From Nannobrachium achirus (taxonomy: Eukaryota > Chordata > Actinopteri > Myctophiformes > Myctophidae), in the NCBI GenBank assembly GCA_963921795.1, contig OY997642.1, positions 27,735,460-27,799,459 on the forward strand: a DNA stretch of 64,000 nucleotides. The letters are read 5' to 3'. The notes under the pieces were generated by a model. That model ran no database searches. It had not been told where the DNA came from and saw only the letters and a list, made by a program, of their open reading frames with translations. The stretch's first letter is position 1, and each line of letters starts with the position of its first letter. Both the position numbers and the translations under genes were made by a program. Positions 35,801-49,984 of the stretch are shown here, in pieces.

Positions 35801-38800
35801 TCTCCTTTTAGTAGACCTTGTACCAGTGAACTGTACCGTCATGAAACTGTACCTTTTCCTATGCAAACTTCTAATAAAGTCTTCAATCAATCAATCAATC
35901 AATCAATCCCTTCTTTGTATTTACCTACTGTATGTTTTTATACTGTTTTTTATTTCCCCCTTTTTTCCTGACTATATCTACTGCATAGTACTGTGTTCTA
36001 TCCGTCTGTCATTCAATGTTATATGAGATACTGCAATGGTTTACTATGGAAATAAGCCTAGTCTTTTCATGGATCTCATGATCTCCTTTTAGTAGACCTT
36101 GTACCAGTGAACTGGTACAAGGTCTGACCAATCCATCTCGCTGGATTGGTCAGACTGCGACGTTTGCGAGTGACTTATAGTGGTTGTTTTGCTGGGATGT
36201 GTTTGTTTTGCACTAAATGGAGCATCTGTCCTCCTTTCTCACCAAGCTAAGCTAAAGAGGCGTCAATTGGGTATGGCAAGCTATGGCAGCTGCCATACCT
36301 TGGCTACAGGGGGAATATAATAAAATGTACTGTAATCGTGCCTGTTGTAAAGGTATGTAACATGACTGGTGTCTTGCACGCGAGCCTCGCGCGCGTGAAA
36401 GACACCAGTCAAGTTGCCATAACTTAGCTTTTTCTGAACTGACGCCGCTGAGCTAAACGCCCTGCTCGATCGGTGCACCTGTTGTGATCCGAGATGAGCA
36501 TAATCATCTCTCATCTCATGCTTGCTCTCGGAGCGACGTCGCGACCCCCCAAACACGCCAATACACCACTGTATGTATCAATCAATCAATCTAGCAACAA
36601 CCACTTACTTTATATAGCAGTTCTTTTCGCTGCGACGCCGCGGCTCGGTGGTCCCTGGTGGCCTGGTCGATGAACCATGACGATCCAGTAAAACTTTTCA
36701 GATCACATGTAACGGCTGTAGAAGTAGTCCTCAGTAGTATAGTAAAGCACTAAACTAAACCCCCCCCCCAAACACATGGCTGCTGCTTCTTTTCGCTGCG
36801 ACGCCGCGGCTCGGTGGTCCCTGGTGGCCTGGTCGATGAACCATGACGATCCAGTAAAACTTTTCAGATCACATGTAACGGCGAGTCCTCAGTAGTATAG
36901 TAAAGCACTAAACTAAACCCCCCCCCCCAAACACATGGCTGCTGCTGCTTCTTGCCAAAGTTGCCGTCCATCCAGCAATCCCAGGCCTGGGGAGGACGGT
37001 CATGTACCAAATCACCATGGTAACACAAGGTAACACAAGCTGATTGGCCACACAATGGTAACCATGGTGATTTTAGTCATTCCAGGGCCCAGGACGGCTG
37101 AATCCAAGCGTCAGTGATACATATGCTCCTAATCTTGTGTTAATTAAAAAAAAGACATTCCGGCGTCATATGACGCCGGTGGCAGCGCGGGGGGTGTAAA
37201 AGCCTGACGTCATATGACCTCCGTGGCGGTCAAAGTGTTAAGAGACCTTCTGAGTAAAACTTTTGGATCGATATCTTCGCCCCCCACCAAAATTGACACT
37301 GTAGAAACGATTCTAAAAATATTTGGGTTGGGACACGAGGCCTCTATATATTATGTCATGTTACTAGAAGTCTCTGACCCAAATATGTTAGCGGCTAAGA
37401 TACCATGGGAAAGGGATCTGGAAATGACCATCACGGATGGAGACTGGGTCAAAATTCTCAAGAACTGTAGAAAAATGTCAAGGGAATTGCGTACAAGACT
37501 GATCCAATTCAAAATCATTAATAGGATATACTGGACTCCATCGAGACTGCACAGGGTGGGTCTCTCGGAAAACTCCGAGTGCTGGAGGTGTCAGGATAAG
37601 GATGGAACGTTAGTACATATGCTCTGGTCCTGCCCGCAGGCTCAGGCTTACTGGCAGGCCATACATGAGAAAATTCGGGAAATAACAGGAGTTACAATTT
37701 TATTCACCTCTAGTTTGTTCATACTGGGAGACCCTAAGATTCTGAAAAACATTGCCCCCCCTTTAGCAGAATGGATACAAACTGTCTTAATGGCAGGAAG
37801 GAGGCTGCTGATCAAGGACTGGAAAGCTTCATCTCTTCCAGCATTGTCTCATTGGGTCAATGCAGTAGGCCAACTATCCTCATATGAGAGACTGTCGTAC
37901 AGGCTACATGACAGGATGGACTTTTACGAACTGAAATGGGGTCACTACCATCTTCATATTGCGGGACTCTGAAGCGTTCTAAGCTTGTGGGCGAGACATA
38001 CCTACTGGTATACACTTTTAGTAACGTGTTGGTTTAGCTGTGGTTCTCCAATTGCCTCTGTGTGCTTGAACCGTGTATTATTGTTTTAATTTCTTGTTAT
38101 TGTATTTGTTTTATTTTTCATGTACTGTATTTTATGTTTTATGTTAAAAAATTGAAAAAGTTAATAAAATACTAATCATAAGAAAGAAGTAAATGAAATC
38201 ATTTTAACAATCGTCTTTTATATTCTTTAATTACAATCTAAAATATGAACCCTTGTTGTAAAAAACTAAAGTTGTCCTTTAAGAAAAAGTGGAAAAGATG
38301 TGTGCCAAAATCAGATCTGAAATATTTTCTTAAAGAGGTGGTGCCATAGTTTTGTACTTTTTCTGTTTTTCATGTGTCTAGGAGGTTGAAAGTACTTCAT
38401 TAGACCCCCTGGTGTGTTTTTTTTTTGAGAAATGATGTATTCTCTTAGTATTTTTTTGTTTTCTCTTGGAGGCTGCCACCTTGTGGTGAAAAGTGTCAGT
38501 TAAAAAACACAGATACTAAGTGTGTCACAGTATCAACTCCTCCCCTATTTACCATTCACCCAACACTGTGGGGTGTGGCTATATCAGCTGGGTCACCACC
38601 CACCATGACATCCATGCATACTTAATGAACTGGGGGTGTGGCCACATAAAAACCCAATTTTAACTCTTTCTGTATACTTTTTTGGAAAAAAATCTTCCTC
38701 CTAGTATAATCATAATACCTGATAATCATGTTTTATAGGGGGGGGGGGGGGGGGGGAATCATGGCACCACCTCTTTAATGTCTTCACATTTGAAAAACGG

Positions 38801-41800
38801 ACGCTATGTTGGTATTTATAAGTTGTTTAGGCTATGTCATTATGTGGATTTTATATTGTCCCTTTTGACATGAAAGTATTTGTTTAAAAAGAATGGAAAT
38901 GTTTTATTGATGGAAGACTACTCTAGATAAAAGGACTCTCACCCTCTGCATCTCCTTGCGCATCTCCTTGTCGGTGGTGCTGAGTTTGAGTCGCAGCTCA
39001 GACACGGTCAGTTCCAGCTGTGTGTTCTTCTTATGGAAGTCTTCCAGCTCCGCCTCCATCTGACACACAAAACAAGAAACCCATCCAGGTGCTCTTTTAT
39101 GGCAGGTTTAAAGGAGGGTAGGGAGTCACACTTTTTGATGGCACAATCGTAGAATGAATTCATCCCCATGTTAACGTAGCGTGAGCTTGTACATCTGAAA
39201 TTGTCACCTAATGTACGTTTATTTTTTGCTGAATGTTTGCCTATGTTTTGCCAATGTTTAACCAGTTTTTATTGTATAAGTTGTTGATTACTTTTGATGC
39301 TTCAAAAAATTAAGAAAATAAAAAGATCATTATCTTTTTATTTTCTTAGTTTTTTGATTATTATTTTTTTAGATATTAAAAAGGTCTTGAAAGTCCTTAA
39401 AATGTCACTTCACTATCATCTGGGGACCCTCCCAAAACCATGCGTGGACCGCCACATGAATTTGTGTCCTGACTCACAGGTTGAGAACCACTGAGCTAGC
39501 CTAGAGCTTTCTGCTCTTATGAGGCAGGTGACCGTGACGATGTATGGGTGATTTCTACACACCATGGTGTGTCTTTGTATACTAAAGTGTTTACAAACAC
39601 GTTATTATAATTGGCATCCTTCCGTCTCGCGGTGGCTTTTGGTCCAAATGTATGGAGGATGACGTCACACAAGGCCACCGACATCAATATAGCTCGGCCA
39701 TTTTCCAAGAAAAAATGTATTAGTGTTTACAAACATGTTATTATTATTGGCATCCTTCCGTCTCACGGTAGCTTTTTGACTTATTTAACGTATAGAGGAC
39801 GACGTAACACATGGCCACCAACATCAATAGCTCTTTCCAAGAAAAAATGTATTGAATGTGTCATGAAAGCATGCCACACACCAAGGCTCTTTGACACATA
39901 CTGGATAAAGACAATTTGATGTAGACCAGTAAGACTCCCTAATCGGACTCTCACCCTCTCATATCTCCACAAATAGGGCAAAAATTTGTTTTTCCAAAAT
40001 CTTCCTGATCCATGTTGATGACATGAGTGTAGACATGCTGTGTAGTCATTTTCGTGATTTTAGGGCAAAATCTGTAGGAGCAGTGTCCAAAAATGTGTTT
40101 TTAAAAATCGGCCTGAAGGTGGCGCTATATGGGACAGATTCATGGTGATGGGATGAGTGTAGACATACTGTGTAGCGATTTGCGTGATTTTAGGGCAAAA
40201 ACTGTAGGAGCAGTGTCCAAAAATGTGTTTTAAAAATCGGCCTCATGGTGGCGCTAGAAGAGGGCCATGTGAGAAATGAGGGGTGGGGTGTCCGCGTTGC
40301 CTTGGCGGACGAATAGGTACCGGCCCCGGCTCTCCCGGACCCTCCTAGCCCGAGTTACGGCATTTTATGTGAGCTGCAGTGGAGGGGGTCCTCCACTGGG
40401 GGCGCCACCACTTTTGCATCCGTTCTGGAGCACCAGGAGTCGGTGGTCCCCGGGAATTCCCCGTGAGCAGCCCCGTTGGGGTGGTCATTTGGTCATTTTT
40501 GCACATTTGGTCATTTTTTACATCTGGGGGTCCCCCAGGGACCTGGGGGTCCCTGGAGCTCCGGGGGTCCTTGGAGGTTGTAGTTTGGCAGCCAAGGAGC
40601 GTGTGTGCAAAATTTGGCATGGATCGGGGCAACGGTTGCGGAGATATGAGCAGGGCAAGAGTGTGACGTGTGAGGTGTGACAGACAGACGGACAGACTGA
40701 CTGACTGACGGACTGACTGACTGACGGACTGACTCACAGTTTGTGCAGGTTTTGATAGTAAGTGCGACCTACGGTCGCAATAAGACCGAGGAGGCGTAAT
40801 AAACAATAAAAATGCCTACTCCATATTTTCTATACTCATTTGTGACTGTGATTTCTACTATTTATATTCATATTGTATATTGGCTTCTTTCTTTATTGCA
40901 TGGTAACTATAATTGACCATTAATAATGAATACTATAGACTCTCTTTTATGCCGACTGCCATCACACAGCATAATGCAAAAGAACTCTGTCCATCAATGC
41001 CGATGGTTCTGTGTCGGCCTTGGTCTTTTGTGATGCCAGTGTGATGCTATCTTATCACATTATACTGCTGCAACACCACAATTTCCCTTCAGCGATTAAT
41101 AAAGTATATCTCATCTCATTTCATAACGTGGCTTTTGTGACTCAAATGCTCTATGTAAGAGAAATATTCGCACATCCCCTGGATGGGTGCAGGTGCTTTG
41201 GATAGTGAATACTGAGGCAATAATGAAAAGATATTTCATGAACAAAAAATCCTGCACTCTGCTCTTGCTCAGCTGCTCATCTTTATTTCAATTGACAGAC
41301 GTTTCGGTCCCAGACCTTCTTCAAGAGTGTCTTACAGCCATTGTGCACCCCTCAAATGACTCAAATGCTGCAAGTGCGGTTTTATATTGTCACATTACCA
41401 CACTGACACATTTCAAAGTCATACAAGCAATGTAAAATGGAAAAACATTGTATTGTGTTCAAAATCGAATCATGAATCCACATAGGAATGGTCTGAGAAG
41501 TTATGGGGAATAGAGAATGCTCTCAAATTGCTTAAAAAAAAGCATAGATTTAACCTGTAGGGGTCCGTTTGGTTTCAAACTAACACTGACGCTTGTTACT
41601 GTATACACACCTCATGGATCTGCTCCTTGCGCTCTTTGATTTCCTGTTCACGAGGTTCTATCTTCTTCTTGAGCTCGCTGATCTTGTAGTCGAGGACAAA
41701 TTTGAATTTCTCCAGCTCCTGGTTCCTTTTCTTCAGCTCGTAGATTCTCTGCTCCTGTAGTAATTGGGCCGATGAAAAAGGCATGGAATTAAGGACTAAA

Positions 41801-43519
41801 TCATTGTTAACATTTTTTCTGGTGGGAGTTCCGACAAGATGGCGACCGAGTAGGACGCGTTTGTTGAGCTCTGTGGAGGTGCATAGTTTTCACATTTTTT
41901 AAGCCCATTTTTTACTGCCTTTATAGTTCTTTTGAGACTTTAAACGCCCAAAACACTGGTGAGCGTCTGTTTTTGCAGTTGTTTCGTGTTTCATGCCGAA
42001 TACGATTAACACGAGGTCGAGGAGTACCAGGTCTCCGACCGCAAACGCTGACAACATGGCCGGCGCAATGCAGGGCGACGCTGACGCTCCGGTTACAAAG
42101 AGCATGCTGCGCGAGGTCCTCAAGGAATCACTGAAAGAGTTTATGGATGGTTTTATTCAACCCATGATGCTTGGCTTGGAGAAGAAATTACTGAAGAAGA
42201 TTGATGACTTCGGAAAGGAGCTGCGTCCTGCAGTCGCCACGCTGAACACGACCGTGGCTGAACATGGGGAGGCCATTGAGAACTTTGGTTCCTCCATGGA
42301 CAGTTTGCAGATGTGTATCACTGAATTGGAGAGAAGATGTGCTAATCTGGAGGAGAAGCTCGTCATAGCAGAAGACCGGAGTCGTAGGAACAACATAAGA
42401 GTGATTGGGATCTCTCCTGGGCTAGAAAAGGCTGACCCAGTGGCCTTTATCCAGTCTTTTTTGCAGAAAACATTCCCCGACGAGTTTCCCGACTCCCCCC
42501 CGGAGGTGGATCGTGCTCATCGGACCGGCAATCCACGTTCTGATAAGCCAAGGGCTTTCCTGGCAAGGATCCATTTTTTCCGGGTAAAGGAACGCATACT
42601 CCAGCTCTCCAGGAAAGCAGGCCAACTGACATACAATGGCAAAAAGGTGTATATTTTCCCCGACTGGTCTGCTGAAACATCAAAGAGAAGGGCAGCTTTC
42701 GGGCCAGTAAAGGAATTCCTACGTTCCATCACCGCGGAAGGAGTTAAATACGGAATAAGGCACCCGAGCAAATTCTGGATAACCGTGGATGAGGCGACTT
42801 CTACTTTCAACTCACCCAAGGAAGCTCTGGCCTTTTGCAAGGATAAGTTCAAGACTCCAGGTGCTGCGGACGAGACTCTAGCTACGCAGGATGATGAGAC
42901 GACAGTTACAGAGAACTAACTTTTACCAGGGACACTTTTGCTTTCGTGATCGCGTGCTTTCAAACACATTCTGCCGATGTGATATCCTTTTGCCTTTAAT
43001 GGACTGTTGGTAAGCTGGCTGGGACTTTGGAGATGACTTTTACGCAGCGTCTTTCTTTCCTCACTCTCTCCTCCTCCTCCCCAAAGGGTGAGTTGTTAAT
43101 GTAAGCCTACTTATTGTTTTGGACTCATCATCTGACTTGACGTTGTGTTTTCAAGTGTTTCGTTTCATAATACCTATTTTATTTGTATTGAAGAATAAGA
43201 TATATTTTATTTTTTAACAAGATCTGTAAGCAGATGGGTGTTACTCGTTTTAATTTAGGTTACCGCAAGGAGAGGGGATTTAGGGCTGCTAAAGCTATAA
43301 GCATAATTCACTGTCTTTTTTGTTTGAATATAATGGACATTGTTCTTGTTATTATTGTATTCCTTTTCTTTGCTCTTATTGAGCGTTGTGCTGCTTACTA
43401 TATAGGTCTAGAGGGTTTTATCTCTCTCTGTTAAGCTTTGTCTAACGTGTTCCGTGTCGCGGTGCGGAGCCTGCTCTCTCTCTCGTCTTCCCTCTATGTC
43501 TCTCTATCTATCTCGGCTT

Positions 43520-43580
<61 letters not shown>

Positions 43581-43594
43581 GGCTCTCTCTCTCG

Positions 43595-43693
<99 letters not shown>

Positions 43694-46600
43694 GTTAGGT
43701 AATGGCGGCTATGTTGGTTGTTAGTTTATGGTTCGTTTATGCCTCCTAAAACGCTACTTTCTCGGGTAGGAGGGCGAGACTGGGCTTTGGCCTTTGTATT
43801 GAGTAATGTAGCCTACTGTTTAAGGTGAAACAGATATAAATAATATGGTCTAAATTGTGAAGGCTCCGCGGTTCCAGAGACCACTCGCTCTCCCGCCCTT
43901 TCTCTATGTCTCTCTACCTATCTCTGCTTCTCCTCTCTCTCTCTCTCTCCCTGGCTCATTGACTCGTTCTTTTTTTCCTTTTTTTTCTAATCTCAATAGC
44001 TGGCGGATGTACGATCTCGTGGCGCGTTGGCTCTACGTGCTTGTGGATCCGTTGTCTGGGGGGGGGGGGGGGGTAGTTATTTACCTACTTTACTTGTTGT
44101 CTTCTAAAATGTTAATTTCTTGATGGGGGGAGAGGGGAGCTCTGTATTGGGATATTTATTTTGTAGTCGTGATTGGGTAGGTTCACTGTTTGAAGTATGG
44201 TAGTTTACTGTTTAAGACGGAAACAGACTTAACTAATATGATTGACATTTATCTAAGTTTGCACTGGCCTTTTGGGCATGTACAGGGAGCTGTATATGGC
44301 GCAGTATGCATTATGTGTGCTGTGTTGTATATGGTTTCCTGATCATACATAACTGTGTTTTATGTAAATACTTATGTATACAGACTTTTCTTTTCTTTCT
44401 TTTTTTTCCCTTCTAATTAGTAATTGTCGTTTGTATGCATGGATGCATGGGGGGGGCTGTATGTGGCGCAGTATGCATTAACACTGTGTGTGCTTTGCTG
44501 CATATGGCCCCCCGGATGTGCTTTTAATTTCTATTTCTAACTACATATGTAAGTGCATATATTTTTTATATCATATACACTGATTTCCTTTTTTATTTAT
44601 TTTTATTATTAATATTATATTAGTGCCTTGTCGTGGTGACAGCCTTATTTCCACTTATCTGTCACAAGTGTTTGGTTATTTGCATTAACGTGGCTTATAG
44701 GGCTTTATCACATTCTAAGTGGGCCTAGTGCTGGACTGATTATTATTATTACAGTTGTTATAGTCCCCTCATTTTTTTCCCTTTATTCTTTTCTTTTTTC
44801 TCTCCCCCTTCTTTACTAGAAATGTTAACATACCATTCTCATTTATTTAAGTGATATGAAGTGGGGAGATTGATCATAATTTGAGCGGATGGAATGTTTG
44901 AGAGCTATTCAGCCACAAGAAGGCACTTTTTTGTTGTTGTTGTTTTTACTTTGGTGATCTGTTATATATTTACATAACCACCAGAGGGCAATGTATGGTT
45001 ACTTTTGGGCAGTTACTTGTTTGCACTCTCTGACAGAGTGAAATGAAGGTTGACTAATAGGTTGATGGGGTGGGGAACTGTTTTTGTGCACTCTGATGCT
45101 AATGGGGTTTTCCCCCTCAAGCTTCAATGTTATGTGTTTTTTTATGTTCGTTTGATGTTGCTTTTTCCTTTCTGTTCCTTTTGGGGTTGTTTTGTTTTTC
45201 TGTTGGGAAGGTTTGTTGTGAGGGACCAACTAGGAAATTCTAAAATGTTCTACTGTGCTTGCTGTGCGTATGGTTTGAACCACAATTATGACAGAATATA
45301 AATTTCTAAGTTTCAATGTAAGGGGAGCGAATATACCGCATAAGCGAACCAGCATTTTGGGGGTTTTGCGATCTAAATCAATTGACTTTGCATTTATACA
45401 GGAGTCTCATCTTCTAAAAGAGCATTCCAACCGATTGGCTAATAAACATTATCGTGTTTTAGCCTTTTCAGCTGCTTCTTCCAAAACCAAGGGAGTAGCC
45501 ATATTGGCTAGACGTAACCTTAGGTTGGATTTTTTGGGTGATTGGTCTGACAGTGACGGGAGGATAGCTGTTGCTAAAATCCGCTTGGAGGGTAAAATGC
45601 TAGCACTAGTCTCTGTGTATGCTCCAAATGTTTTAGACAAAGAGTTTTACAAATTACTAACTAAAACCTTATTGGAACTGACGGATTTCAAAATCATTGT
45701 TGGTGCTGACTTCAATGCAACATGGCAACATAACCTAGATAGATCCACTGGGGTAGAAAGCAGAGAACAAGCACTAGCGTCTGCAGAACTACGTGCTTGG
45801 GCAAACTCAACTGGCTTACTCGACATCTGGCGTTTAATGAACCCAACGGTTAGAGATTTTTCTTTTCTGTCGGGTAGGCATGCTTCATTCTCTAGGATCG
45901 ATTACGTTTTTGCCCCTGTTAGCTTGTTTCATAAAATTACCAAGGTAGAGTTGCTCCCAATGTCACTCTCGGATCACAAGGCGGTGCTGTGTGTTGCTTC
46001 ACTGAAACAGGTTATAGATAGAGCTCCTAGATGGCGGTTTAATACCACACTGCTGCGCGATGCGGCATTTGTAGCTCAGTTTCAAACTGGTTTGCGTGAA
46101 TTTATAAATATCAATACAGGCTCAGTTGAGGATCCCAGAATTCTTTGGGATGCAATTAAAGGCTTTATCAGGAGTAATACAACCCTCTATGCGTCCACTC
46201 AGAGAAAATTAAGGTCAGCCAAACTGGTGGAATTGGAATCTCGGTTTTCTACTTTGGATAATTCTCTCCAAAATAACTTTGATGTTAGTACAGCAACCCA
46301 GAGGGAGCTAGTTAAGAAAGAAATTAACTCCATTCTCAAGCGCCGCTCAGAATTTCAAATGAAACGCACAAGGCAAAACTACTATTTTAATAGTGCAAGA
46401 CCCAGTCACTTACTGGCTTTACGTCTTAGATCCAATGAGCATTTTGCTGATATTGTTAGTGTCAAATCAACAACGGGAGCCATGGTTACAGAACCCAAAG
46501 AGGTCAATGCCACGTTTCGTGCTTTTTATGATGAGCTCTACACCTCCGAGGTCATTCACGATGATGCAGTATGCAATAATTTTTTATCCAACATACAGTT

Positions 46601-49600
46601 ACCAACCCTTAGCGAGGCGGATGCGGAAGCCTTAGATAGACCGCTCCATCTGGCGGAATTACAGGAAGCTGTGCTCGCAATGCGTAGGGGCAAGTCGCCT
46701 GGTTTGGATGGGATACCCCCTGAACTTTATGCCATCTTTTGGGAAGATCTAGGTCAGCTGATGCTAGACATGTTTCGATATGCAATTGAAAGTGGCTCTT
46801 TCTCCAGGGATGTGAATGTAGCTATTATATCATTATTGTTGAAGAAGAACAAGGATCCCACAGATTGCGCAAGCTATAGACCGCTTTCACTTTTGAATTC
46901 TGATCTAAAAGTTTTTGCTAAGGTGCTTGCGCGTCGCTTGCAGGGTTTTATGACCACCTTAGTACACTGTGATCAGACAGGTTTCATAGGAACTAGACTA
47001 GCCTCTGATAATGCTAGACGACTATTGCATATCATCGATAGGGCTAAGGAGCTGAGGACCCCCGCCGCAGTGTTGTCGCTCGATGCGATGAAAGCATTTG
47101 ATCGTCTGGAATGGTCTTACCTGTGGGCTGTACTAGATAAAATGGGATTTGGTGCTTCATTCATACATTTTGTTAAAGTACTTTATTCTAATCCGTCAGC
47201 GATGGTCCTAACCGGTAAGATCTGTTCGCCGCTATTCACGATTGGCAGATCTTCGAGGCAGGGTTGTCCCCTTAGTCCTCTCCTTTTCGCACTTTCACTC
47301 GAACCCTTGGCTCAGACAGTGCGTCAGTCTGCAGATATTACTCCTATTTCGATTAACAACACACAGCATCGCATTTCCCTATATGCTGACGATATTCTAC
47401 TGTTCATTGAGAATGCACCACAGTCAATTACTCACGTCCTTCAAATCTTTGATCAGTTCAGTTCCATTTCCGGCTACAAAATTAATTGGACGAAGTCAGC
47501 CCTTCTACCTCTAAATGATCAGATGAGATCTGCTATCCTGCCGCCCATAATCCCAGTAGTAAGCCAATTCAAATATCTTGGCATAGATATTTTCCCCTCT
47601 CTTCAGGCTATTGTTAAGAACAACTATGGTGACACTCTAAATAAGATTTGTCTTGATTTAGATAGATGGTCATCTTTGCCCAACTCTCTCCAAGCTCGAG
47701 TTTCAATCATAAAGATGAATGTTCTTCCTAGGGTTAACTTTGTAAGCTCTATGCTCCCTTTGCCACCACCGCCGCAATACTGGAATAAGCTTCACTCCTC
47801 GATATCTAAGTTTGTGTGGAAAGGGAAACGCCCTCGTCTTAAACTTTCTCTATTACAACGTGCTAGAGATGATGGCGGCCTTTCATTGCCCAACTTTAAA
47901 TTTTATTATTGGGCCTTCACGCTCCGCCCCCTTTTAAATTGGTTTAACCCAGCAAGTAAGGTTTCTTGGAGAGAGCTTGAGGAGAGTTTAGTGCAGCCTG
48001 TTGAATTGAGAGATCTTATCTATTCAAACATAACTACACATCAATGCAAAGTTCGCTTTGGACCTATCATTTCTCATTTAGTGGCAGTATGGAGAGCAGC
48101 TGAAAAGATGTGTAAGATTGATTGTAAATGGAACTTATTTTCCCCAGTGTTCAATAATCAAAGACTTTTAATCGAGGATCGCCCCATTCGCTTTCCAAGG
48201 TGGAGGGCTAAGGGGATTCGTACATTAGGGGACTTATTTGATAGAAATGGTTTACGACCTTTTCGAGATTTGTGTGACATCTTCAATCTGCCTGGAAATA
48301 CCCTTTTTTTCTACTTCCAACTGAGAACGTCCATGAGGACCTATGGGGTCCCATGGCAAGCTCCCCTTAGATTGCACCCCTTCCATGAGTTTATCTGTGA
48401 TGGTAACAGAACAAGAGGTTTGGTTTCCACCCTCTATGGTTTTTTATTAGACTGTAGTTATGGGCCCCTATCTGTTGATACTGTTTGGAGGAATGATGTA
48501 CCAAATTTGGACCCTGACTTTTGTTGGGACACAGTATGGTCTAACATTAGGCTATCTTCTAGAAATCCAGACCATCAACAAATTCATTTAAATTTTGTTC
48601 ATCGGACTTATTTAACTCCCCGCAGACTATGTGCTATGAGGATTTTGAATAATCCCAACTGCACTCTCTGCGCCTCAAATAGTATTGGTACCTTCCTTCA
48701 CATGGTTTGGGAATGCCCAAATGTGTCGTCATTCTGGAATATGGTTGCCTCAAAACTTTCAACTATTTTTAGTATTAATATCATATCTTCTCCTTCTTTA
48801 TTTTTATTAAATGACGTCTCACAGTTGCAACTAAACAATATACGCAAGCGCATCTTCTTTGCTGGATTAACGGCGGCGAAGAAGATGGTAGCTACGCGGT
48901 GGAAACCTCCTCATACGTTAACGTTTCGCCAGTGGGCCTTAACCTTTCTAGATATAGTATATTTAGAGCAGTCGATAGCAAGGTTACACGGAGCAAAAGA
49001 AGAAAACATTAATATGTGGTCGGACATTGCAGATAAGCTTAAGGCTATGATTCAAGAAATCACTATATAGTGGTAACAGCCTAGCACAGGCATGCACTAT
49101 TGTACATTCCGTGTTGGTCCGGGGAAAGGGGGTGGGTGGGTTTTCTTTTCCTTTTCTTGTTTTGCTATTGTTTGTGTTGTTTGTCTGTTAATTGCATTTT
49201 TCTTTTGATTAATGTTTTACTTTTTCTTGTTCTATTCATATGTATGTCTCTAATTTCATGTTATGGAAAATAAAAATAATTGATAACAAAAAAAAAAAAA
49301 CATTTTTTCTGGTGTTATTTTTAAGCTTTTATTTGACAGCGGAGAGAGAGACAGGAAATGTGGAGGAGGAGTAGGGGAATGACATTAAGGTGATCACCCG
49401 TCCCGCATCTCGTGGGACAGTCCCGAAATTGGACCATCTGTCCCGCGTCCCGCAAAGCGGCAAAATGTCCCGTGAATCAAGACATCAAAACATGAAAAGG
49501 AAAAAGAAAAAGAAAAAAAGTTTGGGGGATTTATTTTCACAATAATGTGACGCTCGTGAATCATATTTATAACATTCTCTCGGTTACACTTGGATGGAGA

Positions 49601-49675
49601 TATATTGCGCTCTCTTGGCTATGGAGAAACATACTGTAGCACTCTCTTACGCACTGAGTCAGAGAAGTCTCTCTC

Positions 49676-49706
<31 letters not shown>

Positions 49707-49915
49707 TGCTACGCTGCACACTGTTTTGGGCCTGTTTGGACATTCAGCAAATGGTCAGGCCGGCCAGGTAACCTGGGACTCACTGATCAGGGCATTCCAC
49801 GCTAACCACTTGGCCCTACACTTCTGTTTCTCTCAATACTTTTAGCAGTAAGCCCCATTCATTAGCTCTTCTTAGTTATGGCAAAGATCCACATTTATAG
49901 TATATTAAATGTGAG

Positions 49916-49984
<69 letters not shown>

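Larger units (their letters stand above)
34755..37237. mobile_element. Non-autonomous piggyBac-like element
   Basis: TTAA lies at 34751-34754 and 37238-37241, with terminal inverted repeats CACTTTGACTGCCAC (34755-34769) and GTGGCGGTCAAAGTG (37223-37237). TTAA target duplication and C-start TIRs define the piggyBac superfamily. The right end also has ACGTCATATGAC palindromes (37157-37180 and 37206-37218). No transposase frame is present. The 2.5-kb interior is stuffed with other repeats, including two palindromes, a 166-bp duplication and the inverted motif ACCTTGTACCAGTGAACTGG. Confidence 0.8.
34723..38180 (+). mobile_element. 5'-truncated L1-like LINE inserted in the MITE, itself split by a piggyBac-like element
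   Basis: AGAAAGAAGT lies on both sides (34713-34722 and 38181-38190) as a target duplication inside the right TIR of the MITE. LINE sequence is 34723-34750 plus 37242-38180; rejoined across TTAA the frame reads [13 protein letters not shown], matching the [12 protein letters not shown] region of the intact ORF2. It ends in TTAATAAAATACTAATCATA. Confidence 0.85.
34340..38282. mobile_element. MITE with ~100-bp TIRs, split by a LINE insertion
   Basis: The left end TTAAAGGACAACTTTG (34340) and right end AAAGTTGTCCTTTAA (to 38282) are inverted repeats that stay alignable for about 100 bp (TATTTTAGATTGTAATTA and beyond). Without the inserted DNA the element is about 485 bp. An internal inverted pair (GGGGGCATGTGTACAAGTGG / CCACTTGTACGCATGCCCCC) lies at about 34493 and 34664. 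Confidence 0.8.
41825..49298 (+). mobile_element. Full-length L1-like non-LTR retrotransposon
   Basis: AACATTTTTTCTGGTG occurs directly at 41809-41824 and 49299-49314 as the target duplication, giving a ~7.47-kb insertion that ends in a poly-A tail. It has a 5' UTR (41825-41992, starting GGAGTTCCGACAAGATGGCG), ORF1 (41993-42919), a 2.37-kb inter-ORF region, ORF2 (45288-49070) and a 3' UTR with AATAAAAATAA. Both frames are uninterrupted and the flanking duplication is essentially perfect, so it is young and potentially active. It sits in a cfap57 intron in opposite orientation. Confidence 0.93.

Noticed and set aside
43438..43702. Ser/Leu-rich frames in the LINE inter-ORF region
   Set aside because: Translations of CT microsatellites.
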